From: Actinomycetota bacterium
GTDB lineage: Bacteria > Actinomycetota > Geothermincolia > Geothermincolales > RBG-13-55-18
Direction of reading: 5' to 3'
DNA length: 39,442 bases
NCBI GenBank assembly: GCA_015711955.1
Contig: JACVJK010000011.1
Coordinates: forward strand, 1 to 39,442
Position 1 is the first letter of the stretch; each line of letters starts with the position of its first letter. A model generated the notes under the pieces. That model ran no database searches. It was not told the origin of the DNA and saw only the letters and a list, made by a program, of their open reading frames with translations. Positions 18,454 to 28,122 of this stretch are shown here, piece by piece. The translations under genes and the position numbers were made by a program.

Positions 18454-19275
18454 GTGAGACCGGTGCTTTTCCGCGTGGGGGGTATCACCGTATACTCCTA
18501 CGGGTTCATGCTCTTCCTGGCGTTCCTTGCGGGCATGTTCGTGACGGGACGGGAGCTAAAGCGGAGGGGATATGACCCGGCGGCGGTCTACCCGGTGGCC
18601 CTGGCCGCGGTGGTGGGGGGCGTGTTGGGTGCCCGGCTGTTCTACGTCGTGGGCCACTGGAGCGAGTTCTCGGGGAACTGGGGGGCGGTTTTCGACCTCA
18701 ACGTGCGGGGCCTGGTCTTCTACGGGGGACTGGCCCTGGCCTTGCCCCTCTGCCTTTTGGTCAACCGCCTCACGGGGGTGCCGGCGGCGGTCATGGCCGA
18801 CTCGGTGGCCGTGACCATGCCCCTGTCCCTGGCCGTCGCCCGGATCGGGTGCTTCCTCAACGGCTGCTGCGGGGGAAAACCCTCCGGACTCCCCTGGGCG
18901 GTTACCTTCCCGGGTTCCGCCGCGCCGGTACATCCCACCCAACTTTACGAGCTGGTCCTGGACCTGCTCCTCTTCGCCTTGATCCTCAGGGCGAGAAAGG
19001 GACTGAGGAGCGGATGGGCGGCCTTCCTTCTCTTCCTTTCCGGTTACGGGCTGGTGAGGTTCCTGGTGGAGTTCTTCCGTTACCACCCGAGGGAGGGCGG
19101 CACGGCGTTCTTCCAGCTTTCGAGCCTGGCCTTGCTCTTGGGTGGCGGGGTTCTCTTGTTCCTGAGGGAGAGGTCGGCCCGCCGTAGGGTTTCTCTCGCG
19201 TTGGACTCGGCCTCGGCCGGGGAGAGCGCCCCGGGAGGGAAGGATCCAGGACGGGAAGAGGAGGAGTTTAGCTGA
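18454..19275 (+). CDS. lgt: Prolipoprotein diacylglyceryl transferase
   Basis: PVLFRVGGITVYSYGFMLFLAF, GARLFYVVGHW, ARIGCFLNGCCGGKPSGLPWAVTFP, HPTQLYELVLDL; GTG start with RBS. Confidence 0.92.
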   Translation: MRPVLFRVGGITVYSYGFMLFLAFLAGMFVTGRELKRRGYDPAAVYPVALAAVVGGVLGARLFYVVGHWSEFSGNWGAVFDLNVRGLVFYGGLALALPLCLLVNRLTGVPAAVMADSVAVTMPLSLAVARIGCFLNGCCGGKPSGLPWAVTFPGSAAPVHPTQLYELVLDLLLFALILRARKGLRSGWAAFLLFLSGYGLVRFLVEFFRYHPREGGTAFFQLSSLALLLGGGVLLFLRERSARRRVSLALDSASAGESAPGGKDPGREEEEFS

Positions 19276-19314
19276 GGATCCCCAGCGCGCGCCGCAGGAT
19301 CGGATGGGAAAGGG

Positions 19315-19851
19315 GTGCTGAGGATGACGGGCGAAAAGGGAGAGACGATCTTCCGGGAGGAGCAGAGGGTTGCCGAGACGAGATGGGTGCTCCTCGTGTA
19401 TTTGGCGGCGCTGGCGGCTTGGGGTTCCCTGCTGGCGCAGGTGGTCCTGGGTTGGCCCGATAAAAGGAGGCAACCCTTGTGGCTCTCGGGACTTCTGGCC
19501 CTGGCGTTCGGGGTGGTCTTCCCGTTACTGTTCCGTGACTCCCGCCTGGTGGTGGAGGTGGACGAGGAAGGCGTGTCCTTCCGTTACCACCCTTTCCACT
19601 GCAGGCCCCACCGGGTCGAGGGGTCCGAGATCGTCTCGGCCCGGGCGGTGACCTACCAGCCGTTGCAGGATTTCGGCGGCTGGGGTATCCGCATCGGCCT
19701 GGGTCGGAGGAAGGCCTACACCGTCTCGGGCAACAGGGGCGTGGAACTGGAGCTCTCAAACGGTTGGAGGTTGCTGCTGGGGAGCCGCCGTCCCGAGGAA
19801 CTCTTGTCGGCGGTGCGCCAGATCACCGAGGTGAAAAGGCAGCCACGCTAA
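19315..19851 (+). CDS. Two-TM membrane protein with PH-like C-terminal domain (unknown function)
   Basis: EEQRVAETRWVLLVYLAALAAWGSLL... two TM segments; VVEVDEEGVSFRYHPFHCRPHRVEGSEIVSARAV, WGIRIGLGRRKAYTVSGNRGVELELSNG. Confidence 0.65.
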   Translation: MLRMTGEKGETIFREEQRVAETRWVLLVYLAALAAWGSLLAQVVLGWPDKRRQPLWLSGLLALAFGVVFPLLFRDSRLVVEVDEEGVSFRYHPFHCRPHRVEGSEIVSARAVTYQPLQDFGGWGIRIGLGRRKAYTVSGNRGVELELSNGWRLLLGSRRPEELLSAVRQITEVKRQPR

Positions 19852-20136
19852 AGAACCTTGCGATCGGGTTTCACGCAAATCATCGCTCACGACCGAGTTG
19901 GTGACGAGCGTTATGTCCAGCTCCCACGGTAAATGACGTCCCCGCCAGGTTCCTGCGGAGCGAGCCCGGACAGTTGCCGGCGTTTCTCCAAGATTCTTTG
20001 GAGCCTAGTGATGTGAGTCCTTCCGGTTCACATCACCCCGCCGAAAGACGACGAAGAAAACGGCGGTCGGCGGCAGGGTCCGATCGCCGGCTCCCGGCGG
20101 ATTTTCCGATGAAGACGCCCCGGCCCCGTTTCGGTC

Positions 20137-20559
20137 TTATTTTTTGTCCAACTTCTCCAGGCGGAGGGCCTTGAAGCCGAAATACACCACGGCCAGGATC
20201 ACCACGAAGTCGATGAGGGCGCTGATGAAGGCCCCGTATCGGAAGACGGCGTTGTTTATGGTGAAGGTGAGGTCCCCTACATTTGCCTTCCCGGCCACCA
20301 TGGCGATTATGGGGCTGATCATGTACTCGATGAGCGATTTGACGAGGGAGCCCACGGCGGTTCCCACGATGAAGCCGATGGCCAGCCCCACCACCCCTTG
20401 CTTCCTCACGAAGTCCACGAACCCCCGCAGCGGCCCTTTCTTCGCGGCCTCCTCCTCTTTCTTCTTGGCCTCCTCGGCCACGGGATAGCCGCAGTTCGGA
20501 CAGGCCTTGGCGAGCCCCGAGATCCCCTTGCCGCACTCCGGACATTCGGTGATGGCCAT
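20137..20559 (-). CDS. mscL: MscL-family mechanosensitive channel with N-terminal zinc ribbon
   Basis: CPECGKGISGLAKACPNCGYP followed by FVDFVRKQGVVGLAIGFIVGTAVGSLVKSLIEYMISPIIAMV and FISALIDFVVILAVVYFGFKAL. Confidence 0.85.
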   Translation of the reverse strand: MAITECPECGKGISGLAKACPNCGYPVAEEAKKKEEEAAKKGPLRGFVDFVRKQGVVGLAIGFIVGTAVGSLVKSLIEYMISPIIAMVAGKANVGDLTFTINNAVFRYGAFISALIDFVVILAVVYFGFKALRLEKLDKK

Positions 20560-20690
20560 CTCCCACCTCCTTTATCCCATACGCCCAACCGCCGCCAGCC
20601 TTGCGCTCTGCCGGTCTCTCGATATGTATGCGACCTCCGTGGACGCTCAACGAACGCGACCAGGTAGCGTCCCATCGCCCGCGAGGCCCC

Positions 20691-21848
20691 TCAAAGCCCG
20701 TAGGAGCGGGCGATGATCTCCCGCATGATCTCCCGGGTGCCGCCACCGATGGGTCCCAGGCGGGCGTCCCGGAAGGCCCGGGCCAGGGGATATTCCTCCA
20801 TGTAACCGTAACCCCCGAAGACCTGCAGTGCCCGGTCCGCCACCCGGCAGGCCAGGTCGCAGGTGTAGAGCTTGGCCATGGCCACCTCCTTCACCGGGTT
20901 CTTCCCCTCCAAGTAAAGCTTGAGGACCCGGTAGGTGAAGGCTCTCCCCAGCTCGATCTCGGTGGCCATGTCGGCGAGCATGTGGGAGATGGCCTGGAAC
21001 TTGCCGATGGGCTTCCCGAAGGCCGTCCGCTCCTTGGCGTACTGGAGCGCCTTCTCGAAGAGGAACTGGGAGGTCTCCACCGCCGCCAGGGCAATGACCA
21101 GCCTCTCCCAGACGAAGTTGGCCATGATCTGGAAGAACCCCCGGTTGACCTCACCCAGCAGGGCGTCCCCCGGGACGCGGCAGTCCATGAAGGAGAGCTC
21201 GCCGGTGTCCGAGGCCTTCCATCCCAGCTTCTTCAGCTTGCGGGAGGTCTCGAAGCCCGGCGTTCCCCTCTCCACCACGAACTGGGAGATGCCGCCGTAG
21301 CCCTTGTCGGGGTCGGTCTTGGCCGCCACCACCACCCAGTCGCAGCGGACCCCGTTGGTGATGAAGGTCTTGGAGCCGTTGAGGATCCAGTCGGAGCCGA
21401 CCCGGCGGGCAGTGGTTCGGATTCCCGCCACGTCCGATCCCGCCTCAGGCTCGGTGATGGCCAGCGCCCCCACGCTCTCCCCCTTGATCCCCGAGACCAG
21501 ATATCTCTGCTTCTGTTCCTCGGTGCCGAACTTGCCGATCTGGGGCATGGCGATGGAGATGTGGGCCCCTATGCCCGCCGCCACCCCGGCGGAACCGCAG
21601 CGGGCCATCTCCTCGTGGAGCACCGCCTCCGCCACCGGGTCATCGTCGCCGCCGTATCTCTCCGGGAAGGACATGCCCAAGAACCCCAACTCTCCCATCC
21701 GGCGGTAAAGATCCAGGGGGAACTCCTCCGCCTCCTCCCAGTCGTCCACGAAGGGGACGATCTCCTTCTCGACGAACTCCCTCACGCTGCGGCGGAACTC
21801 GTGGTGTACGGGTTGGAAGATCTCGTGGTCCCGATGCACCTCGTTCAT
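20691..21848 (-). CDS. Acyl-CoA dehydrogenase (IVD/LCAD-type active-site placement)
   Basis: LAITEPEAGSDVAGIRTTA, WERLVIA, FGGYGYMEEYPLARAFRDARLGPIGGGTREIMREIIA. Confidence 0.93.
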   Translation of the reverse strand: MNEVHRDHEIFQPVHHEFRRSVREFVEKEIVPFVDDWEEAEEFPLDLYRRMGELGFLGMSFPERYGGDDDPVAEAVLHEEMARCGSAGVAAGIGAHISIAMPQIGKFGTEEQKQRYLVSGIKGESVGALAITEPEAGSDVAGIRTTARRVGSDWILNGSKTFITNGVRCDWVVVAAKTDPDKGYGGISQFVVERGTPGFETSRKLKKLGWKASDTGELSFMDCRVPGDALLGEVNRGFFQIMANFVWERLVIALAAVETSQFLFEKALQYAKERTAFGKPIGKFQAISHMLADMATEIELGRAFTYRVLKLYLEGKNPVKEVAMAKLYTCDLACRVADRALQVFGGYGYMEEYPLARAFRDARLGPIGGGTREIMREIIARSYGL

Positions 21849-22122
21849 GCCTCTCCCTCCCTGTGGTCTTCATGCCTGCTCGCTCGCGGACCGGGAATGA
21901 GCCCCCATTCCCTCAAGGATGACATTTTCCACCTCATCCTGGACCAAGCCTTCCACGCGCCCGACTCGCTGCCACATCGTTTCGGGTCCTCGGCAAGGAT
22001 AAACGAAGCGTTGGCGCAAGCACTTAAGGCTTGTTGCGTGGCGAGACCTCGAGACATTCCCCTCAAAAGTTCGATTTGAGCAGGCTCGTCCTGCCCGACA
22101 CGCGCCTTTCCACTGCGGGGTT

Positions 22123-22152
22123 CCGCCCCTTGATTATATACCTGAGGGGCGG
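22123..22152 (-). promoter_or_regulatory. Possible operator/promoter: CCGCCCCT-N14-AGGGGCGG around a minus-strand TATAAT
   Basis: 8-bp perfect inverted repeat (22123-22130/22145-22152) enclosing ATTATA on + (TATAAT on -) at 22133-22138. Confidence 0.35.
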
Positions 22153-22286
22153 GGCGTTTAATCCCTGGATGAAATTGGGAATAAGGATGGTATAACTGGG
22201 AGGGGTGGAGTTCCCAAAGGCAGTTCGGATGCTTGGCTGAGGATGGGGAGATCCACGAGGGGCTTCGCGTTTGGAGGCCATCGAGA

Positions 22287-22324
22287 CCATTAATTGTTGG
22301 GGAACCCATTAATTGTTGGGAAAC
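22287..22324. repeat. 19-bp tandem duplication
   Basis: ccattaattgttggggaac / ccattaattgttgggaaac (18/19 identical). Confidence 0.8.
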
Positions 22325-22486
22325 CCTAAAGTGGGGGGCTTGCGTTGCCCGAATAGATGAGAGTGGGAATCCGAATCCCTTGATGGCTTTCGTCTCATAT
22401 GAATAACCAGGGTTCCCGGTGCCCTTTCCGGGTCTCTTTCCGGGATAGGGGGTTTCCTTTTCGGCGTCTTCCGAGGAGGTAAGGGG

Positions 22487-22924
22487 ATGACCAGGGTGCT
22501 GGTGGTGGACGACGATCCCATGGTGACCCGGTTGGTCCGCATCAACCTGGAGCTGGAGGATTTCCAGGTGGAGGAGGCCTGGGACGGCAACACGGCCCTG
22601 AGGATGATGAGGGAGAATCCCCCCTCCGTCCTGGTGCTGGACATCATGATGCCCCGTATGGACGGTTGGGAGATATTGCGACAGGTGCGGGAAGACCCGC
22701 GCCTGAAGGACCTCCCGGTGGTCCTTCTCACCGCCAAGGTGCAGGACGAGGACATGGCCAGGGGTTGGAGGATGGGAGCCGACGGGTACATCACCAAACC
22801 CTTCAATCCGGTGGGCCTGGCCGACATATTGAGGGAGGTCCTTAGCCGCACCCTGGAGGAGAGGAGGAGGCTGCGGGAGGAGGAGCTGGACCGCCTGAGG
22901 GATCTCATGGAGGAAGAGGGATGA
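22487..22924 (+). CDS. Stand-alone response regulator receiver protein
   Basis: VLVVDDDPMVTRLVR, VLVLDIMMPRMDGWE, LTAKVQDEDM, GADGYITKPFNP; gaggaggt RBS. Confidence 0.93.
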   Translation: MTRVLVVDDDPMVTRLVRINLELEDFQVEEAWDGNTALRMMRENPPSVLVLDIMMPRMDGWEILRQVREDPRLKDLPVVLLTAKVQDEDMARGWRMGADGYITKPFNPVGLADILREVLSRTLEERRRLREEELDRLRDLMEEEG

Positions 22925-22980
22925 GCCCCTGGGGCAAGGGGGCAAGCCTCGGAGCTCGTTCTTCCCCTCCGGAGACGTGG

Positions 22981-23018
22981 CAGGTTTCGGGTCGATCACC
23001 AGGTTTCGGGTCGATCCT
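22981..23018. repeat. 19-bp tandem duplication
   Basis: caggtttcgggtcgatcac / caggtttcgggtcgatcct (17/19 identical). Confidence 0.8.
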
Positions 23019-23333
23019 TCGTTTGACTGGAAACGGCCAGCGTCTTTCCATGAGACCCCAAAAGGCCCGGTGTCCTTCAGGGGGTTCTCGGGACAGCCTC
23101 ATTCCCGCTACGTCAAGGCGCGTCAAGGTCTTGGCGGCTGTGGGCCGTCGAGGTAGAAGTCGAGTTGATTTGGTCTTCTCCTGCGGGGACGGAAGGCGCA
23201 TTCCCGTTCCCTTGGCGTCGGTCCACATGGGTCTTCGCGGTGGCGGGGGTCCGTCGGCGCGGGGTTTGGGAGATTCCCTCTCGCGCCGGGCGATGAGGGC
23301 CTGAGGGGCTTCGGATGGCAGAAAGGAGGGGTC

Positions 23334-24317
23334 ATGCCCAGGATCGTGGTGCTCTCGCCCTTGCCGGAGGAGATGGTGCGGGGATTTTTCGTCGGGCAGG
23401 AGGGCGCGGAAAGCCTGGAGGTCTCCGTCTACCGTGGGGAACCGGGACCGGGACTGGTGGAGGCGGTGCGGGGAGCCGACGTCATCATCGGGGACTTCAC
23501 CTTCCGTTTGCCCATCGACGCCGAGGTGGCCGAGGCGGCGAGAGGATGCCGCCTGATACAGCAGCCCAGCATCGGTTACCAGCACATCGACCTGGAGGCC
23601 ACCCGAAGGGCGGGTATCCCGGTGGCCAACGTGGGAGCGGCCAACGCCGTTGCGGTGGCGGAGCACGCGGTGATGTTCATGCTCATGTTGCTCAAGAACG
23701 CGCTTTATTTTCACCACAAGACGGCTGAGGGCCAGTGGGCTCAGCAGGACATGTTCACCGTAGGATGCCGCGAGCTCCTGGGGAAGACGGTGGGCATCGT
23801 GGGGATGGGCCACATCGGGAGGGAGGTAGCCGTGAGGCTCAAGCCCTTCGGCTGCCGGGTGCTGTACCATGACCTCAGGCGGCTGGATCCCGAGCAGGAG
23901 AGGGAGTTGGGTGCCGATTACGCCAGCCTGGAGGATCTGCTGCGGACCTCCGACATCGTCACCCTCCACGTCCCCCTCACCCCCGAGACCCGGCACCTCA
24001 TAGACGGGGAGAGGATAGGGATGATGAAGGAGGGAGCGTACCTGATCAACCTGGCCCGGGGTGAGGTGGTGGACGAGGAGGCCCTGTACCGCGCGTTGAA
24101 AGAGGGGAGGTTGGCTGGGGCGGGTTTAGACGTCTTCTCCCGGGAACCGGTGGACCCGGACAACCCCCTGCTCCGTCTGCCCCAGGTAGTGCTCACCCCT
24201 CACACCGCCGGGGGCACCGACGAGAGCCGTTTGCGCATGATCCAGGTGACGGTGGAGAACGTGAGGAGGGTGCTTGCGGGGGAGAAGCCCCTGCACGTGG
24301 TTAACGGGGTGGAATGA
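23334..24317 (+). CDS. D-2-hydroxyacid / phosphoglycerate dehydrogenase family protein
   Basis: GKTVGIVGMGHIGREVAVRLKPFGCRVLYHD, HVPLTPETRHLIDGERIGMMKEGAYLINLARGEVVDEEAL, TPHTAGGTDE; gaaaggagg RBS. Confidence 0.93.
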   Translation: MPRIVVLSPLPEEMVRGFFVGQEGAESLEVSVYRGEPGPGLVEAVRGADVIIGDFTFRLPIDAEVAEAARGCRLIQQPSIGYQHIDLEATRRAGIPVANVGAANAVAVAEHAVMFMLMLLKNALYFHHKTAEGQWAQQDMFTVGCRELLGKTVGIVGMGHIGREVAVRLKPFGCRVLYHDLRRLDPEQERELGADYASLEDLLRTSDIVTLHVPLTPETRHLIDGERIGMMKEGAYLINLARGEVVDEEALYRALKEGRLAGAGLDVFSREPVDPDNPLLRLPQVVLTPHTAGGTDESRLRMIQVTVENVRRVLAGEKPLHVVNGVE

Positions 24318-24481
24318 AATCGAAGGCAAGAGCGGCCGGATCGGCCCGTTTTCCTCCTCCAGGGCCCAGAAGTCCAGGAAATAAGCCATTCGCCCTCACG
24401 TTTTGCCAGCCGGGGCGATCATCGGGGCGGTCAAAACGAAAGCGCGGCCACGCTGGGTTGTCCGAAAAGGAAATCCCATAT

Positions 24482-24515
24482 CATATCTGGACACGAGGCA
24501 TATCTGGACACCTGG
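24482..24515. repeat. 17-bp tandem duplication
   Basis: catatctggacacgagg / catatctggacacctgg (15/17 identical). Confidence 0.8.
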
Positions 24516-24615
24516 CCGCGGTGGCCAAGGCGCCTGGAGGTGGAGCGGATGAGGTATTCCCAGCCGATTATGAAAAGCGCTCTTATGGACAGGGTCACGC
24601 AGGGGGGGTGAGGGG

Positions 24616-26286
24616 ATGGACTGCGCTCGCTTGGTGGCAGAGGCGTTGGTGTCCATGGGGGTGCCGAGGGTATACGGGGTTTGCGGGACCTCCAACGTGG
24701 CCTTTCTCGACGCCCTCTACGACCGCCGGGGACTGATAAGGTATATCTCCTGCCGGCATGAACAGGTGGCCGCCGCCATGGCCGACGCCGAGGGAAGGCT
24801 CACCGGAAAGCCGGGGGTCGCCCTCACCCATTCCGGTCCCGGGACCCTCAACGCCCTCATTTCGGTGGCCAACGCATACAAGGACTGCAGCCCCATGATC
24901 CTCTTGAGCGGAGCGGTGAAGCGCAGGCTCCGGGGGACCGACGGGATGCTGGAGGCGGATCACCGGGAGATCTTCCACACCCTGTGCCGGGCGGTTCTCA
25001 GGATCGAGAGGGGAGAGGAAGCGGCGGAGGTCATGGAGGAGGCCTATCGCCGAGCGGTATCGGGACCGCGGGGTCCCGTGCTGGTGGAGGTGCCCGAGGA
25101 CGTCTGGAGGGAGGAAGCGGGGGAGGGTGCCCCTTTCCGTTTCCACAAAGAACCGCCTCCCCCTTTCTCCCCAGAGAAGGCCGCTGAGGTGATGGATAGG
25201 ATGAGGGAGGCCTCCCGGCCCCTTCTTTTGGCAGGAGGTGGGGTGGCGGCCTCGGGTGCCTCTTCCCTCCTGGAGGAGCTGGCCTTGAGGCTTTGGGCCC
25301 CGGTGATCACCACCGGCAACGGGCGGGGGGTCCTGCCCGAGGACCACCCCCTTTGTTTGGGGCGAGCGGGATTCGGGGGAGGAACCGTCCCCGCCGACGC
25401 CGCCCTGTCGGAGGCCGACCTGATCCTGGGAATTGGCTGCACCCTGTCCGATGCCCTAACTTACGAGTACACTCTCCCCATCAAAGGGGAGGCGATCTTG
25501 GTGAACATTGACCCCGGGGCGGCCGGTGGCTCGCCGTATCCCGTGCGCGAGGTGATCCCGGCGGATGCCGGGGAGTTCCTGTCCGCCTGCCTGGAGTGCT
25601 TGGGCGGCGAGAGACCCTTGGCCCGAAAAGAGTGGTGGGGTTTCCTGGAGGAGAAGCGGCGCCAGTGGGAGGGGCTCCTCCGCCTGTCTTCCTCCTCGGA
25701 CAGGGTGCCCCTCTCCGGAGGACGGGTCGTAAGGACGCTGGCCCGGTTGCTCCCGGAAAGGAGAGTGGTCACCGCCGGCATGGGCACCCACGTGCTCTAT
25801 GCCATCGATTTCATTCCCTGCCTGGAGCCCTTCTCCTACCTTTCCGCCGCCAACTTCGGGGCCATGGGCTTTGGGCTGCCCGCCGCCATGGCGGCGGCGC
25901 TCATATACCCCGACCGACCGGTGGTGGCGATACTGGGAGACGGGGAGTTCATGATGACCCTGCAGGACCTGGAGACGGCCTGCCGGGAGCGGATACCGGT
26001 GAAGGTTCTGGTTATGAACGACTGCATGTACCGTGTGCTGTACCTGCGTCAGAAGTTGCAGTTCGGGGGCCGGGTGCTGGGAACCTGCCACGGGAACCCG
26101 GATTTCGCCGCGCTGGCCAGGACCTTCGGGGCGGAGGGGTTCACGCTGCGGGAGCCGGCAGAGGTGGAGGGGATACTGGAGCGAACGCTGAGAAGCACGA
26201 ACCCGGTGGTGGTGGACGTGATCATCGACCCCGACGATCTTCCCCCCACCGACCTGGAGGCCACCCTCAGGATGAGCATGGAATGA
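24616..26286 (+). CDS. Thiamine pyrophosphate-dependent enzyme (acetolactate synthase-like large subunit)
   Basis: VYGVCGTSNVAFLDAL, CRHEQVAAAMADAEGRLTGKPGVALTHSGPGTLNAL, AILGDGEFMMTLQDLETACRERIPVKVLVMND. Confidence 0.9.
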   Translation: MDCARLVAEALVSMGVPRVYGVCGTSNVAFLDALYDRRGLIRYISCRHEQVAAAMADAEGRLTGKPGVALTHSGPGTLNALISVANAYKDCSPMILLSGAVKRRLRGTDGMLEADHREIFHTLCRAVLRIERGEEAAEVMEEAYRRAVSGPRGPVLVEVPEDVWREEAGEGAPFRFHKEPPPPFSPEKAAEVMDRMREASRPLLLAGGGVAASGASSLLEELALRLWAPVITTGNGRGVLPEDHPLCLGRAGFGGGTVPADAALSEADLILGIGCTLSDALTYEYTLPIKGEAILVNIDPGAAGGSPYPVREVIPADAGEFLSACLECLGGERPLARKEWWGFLEEKRRQWEGLLRLSSSSDRVPLSGGRVVRTLARLLPERRVVTAGMGTHVLYAIDFIPCLEPFSYLSAANFGAMGFGLPAAMAAALIYPDRPVVAILGDGEFMMTLQDLETACRERIPVKVLVMNDCMYRVLYLRQKLQFGGRVLGTCHGNPDFAALARTFGAEGFTLREPAEVEGILERTLRSTNPVVVDVIIDPDDLPPTDLEATLRMSME

Positions 26287-26626
26287 CAAAGGGCTGGGTC
26301 GAACCGGACCTTCGGGACCTGCTTCCGGAGGCGTGTGGTCCCTGGAAAGGCCGAAGGGGAAATGACGTCACTCCGAAAGAAGTGCTTACAGGAGGGTGGT
26401 GGCGGCAAACCTGAGGTCTGCTACCGACGAATCCCGGGCTTCAGGGCAAGGAAGGGATGTCTTCCGGTACGAGGGGGTTTTCTCGGGGTTGTTGGGGGAT
26501 GGGCTGCCGGGAAATCCCGTCAGCGGTTAGAATTTTTTCCCGTAAGCGCCTTGTTTGAGGGTGAAAATTTCCGTGGGGTTCGTCGGTCTGAGCCGGTGAA
26601 TGGATCGCGGGGCAGGAGGGGTAATT

Positions 26627-27034
26627 TTGACCGTGGAAGGGATGTTTGAGGTCAGGACCACCTCCCGGGTCCAGTTCCTGGACATAACCTCCGCCGTACA
26701 GCGAGAGGTCACGTCCTCGGGGGTGACCGAAGGGGTTTGTTGGGTTTACGTGCACCACACCACGGCAGGGGTGACCATCAACGAGAACGCCGACCCCTCG
26801 GTGGTGGAGGACATCATCCGGACCCTGGAGCGGTTGGTTCCGATGAGGGGGGACTACCGACACGCGGAGGGGAACTCGGACGCCCACATCAAGGCGAGCT
26901 TGATGGGCTTCTCCCAGGCCATACCGGTGAGGGACGGCAAGTTGGCCCTGGGCACTTGGCAGGGGATTTTCCTTTGCGAGTTCGACGGACCCAGGCGCCG
27001 GAAAGTGTCGGTGACGGTCACGAGCGCACCTTGA
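26627..27034 (+). CDS. YjbQ / UPF0047 family protein (secondary thiamine-phosphate synthase)
   Basis: FLDITSAVQREV, VYVHHTTAGVTINENADPSVVEDI, HIKASLMGFSQAIPVRDGKLALGTWQGIFLCEFDGPRRRKV; TTG start after aggagggg. Confidence 0.92.
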   Translation: MTVEGMFEVRTTSRVQFLDITSAVQREVTSSGVTEGVCWVYVHHTTAGVTINENADPSVVEDIIRTLERLVPMRGDYRHAEGNSDAHIKASLMGFSQAIPVRDGKLALGTWQGIFLCEFDGPRRRKVSVTVTSAP

Positions 27035-27069
27035 TTTGCTGGGTTTGAACCGGTGAGGGGAGGAAGAGG

Positions 27070-27903
27070 ATGGACGAGTCCGTCCTGGAGCACCCGTTGA
27101 TCACCTTCACCAGCGACTTCGGTCTGCGCGAGGAATGGGTGGGGGTGGTGAAAGGGGTTATCTACTCCATTAACCCCAGGGCCAAGGTCATAGACATCAC
27201 CCACGAGATACCCCCCATGGACATCGGTAAAGGGGCCTTCGTGCTTGCGGCGGCCCTTCCCCACATGCCGGTGGGCGTTCATTTGGCGGTGGTGGATCCG
27301 GGAGTGGGAACAGATCGGGGGGCCCTGGTTCTGGAGGCGGAGCGAGGGGATCTTTTGGTAGGGCCCGATAACGGGCTCTTGCTGCCGGCGGTTCGACGCT
27401 TGGGGGGGATTCGCCGCTGTTTCTTCATCGAGAACCCCGCCTTTTTCCGGCAGCCGGTGCATCCCACCTTCCACGGGCGGGATATCTTCGGGCCGGTGGC
27501 CGCACACCTCACCTTAGGCTTTCCCCTGGAGAAGCTGGGAAGGTTCGGGGACGTGAACGGATTGACGGAGCCGCCGTGGGGTCCGGCCAAAAGGGGAGAG
27601 GGTGCGGTTTATGCCCAGGTGGTGGACGTGGACCGTTTCGGCACCCTCAGGCTCAACGCCCAGCCTGACGATCTATCGGCGTTGGGGGTGAGAAGGGGCG
27701 ACGAGCTTTTGATCATGGTGGCGGAGGAGACCTTCAGGGCGCCCTACTTGAGGACCTTCGGCGAGGTGGAGAGAGGAAAGCCATTGGTGTTCGACGATTC
27801 CTCCGGGTTCTTGGGAGTGGCTCTCAACGGTGCCGATCTTGCCTCTCGATTGGGGGCAAAGCCGGGCGACGCGGTGATAATATACGTGCCTGCCGCTCGA
27901 TGA
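27070..27903 (+). CDS. SAM hydroxide adenosyltransferase (SAM hydrolase, DUF62 fold)
   Basis: LITFTSDFGLREEWVGVVKGVIYSINPRAKVIDITHEIPPMDI, VVDPGVGTDRGALVLE, VGPDNGLL, HPTFHGRDIFGPVAAHL. Confidence 0.93.
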   Translation: MDESVLEHPLITFTSDFGLREEWVGVVKGVIYSINPRAKVIDITHEIPPMDIGKGAFVLAAALPHMPVGVHLAVVDPGVGTDRGALVLEAERGDLLVGPDNGLLLPAVRRLGGIRRCFFIENPAFFRQPVHPTFHGRDIFGPVAAHLTLGFPLEKLGRFGDVNGLTEPPWGPAKRGEGAVYAQVVDVDRFGTLRLNAQPDDLSALGVRRGDELLIMVAEETFRAPYLRTFGEVERGKPLVFDDSSGFLGVALNGADLASRLGAKPGDAVIIYVPAAR

Positions 27904-28122
27904 TGGTGGTGCCGTGGTCTATCCTTGGCAGGGCGATGCTGGATGGAACGGGTGTTGAAGTTAAGATCATAACCAGACAGGCGACGTTGAAGGACCAGCC
28001 CCCGATCGTTAGTATCGGCTCGCCTCCTTCATGGGGCAAACCAGCAGGAGTCCTGCCAAGCCGTCCCAAAAGGGGTTTTCCGCGGGCGATAAGGGTCCAA
28101 ACGAGATAGGTCGTGGGAGGTG

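Noticed and set aside
20601-22079. 492-aa plus-strand ORF
   Set aside because: Antisense shadow of the minus-strand acyl-CoA dehydrogenase; low-complexity composition
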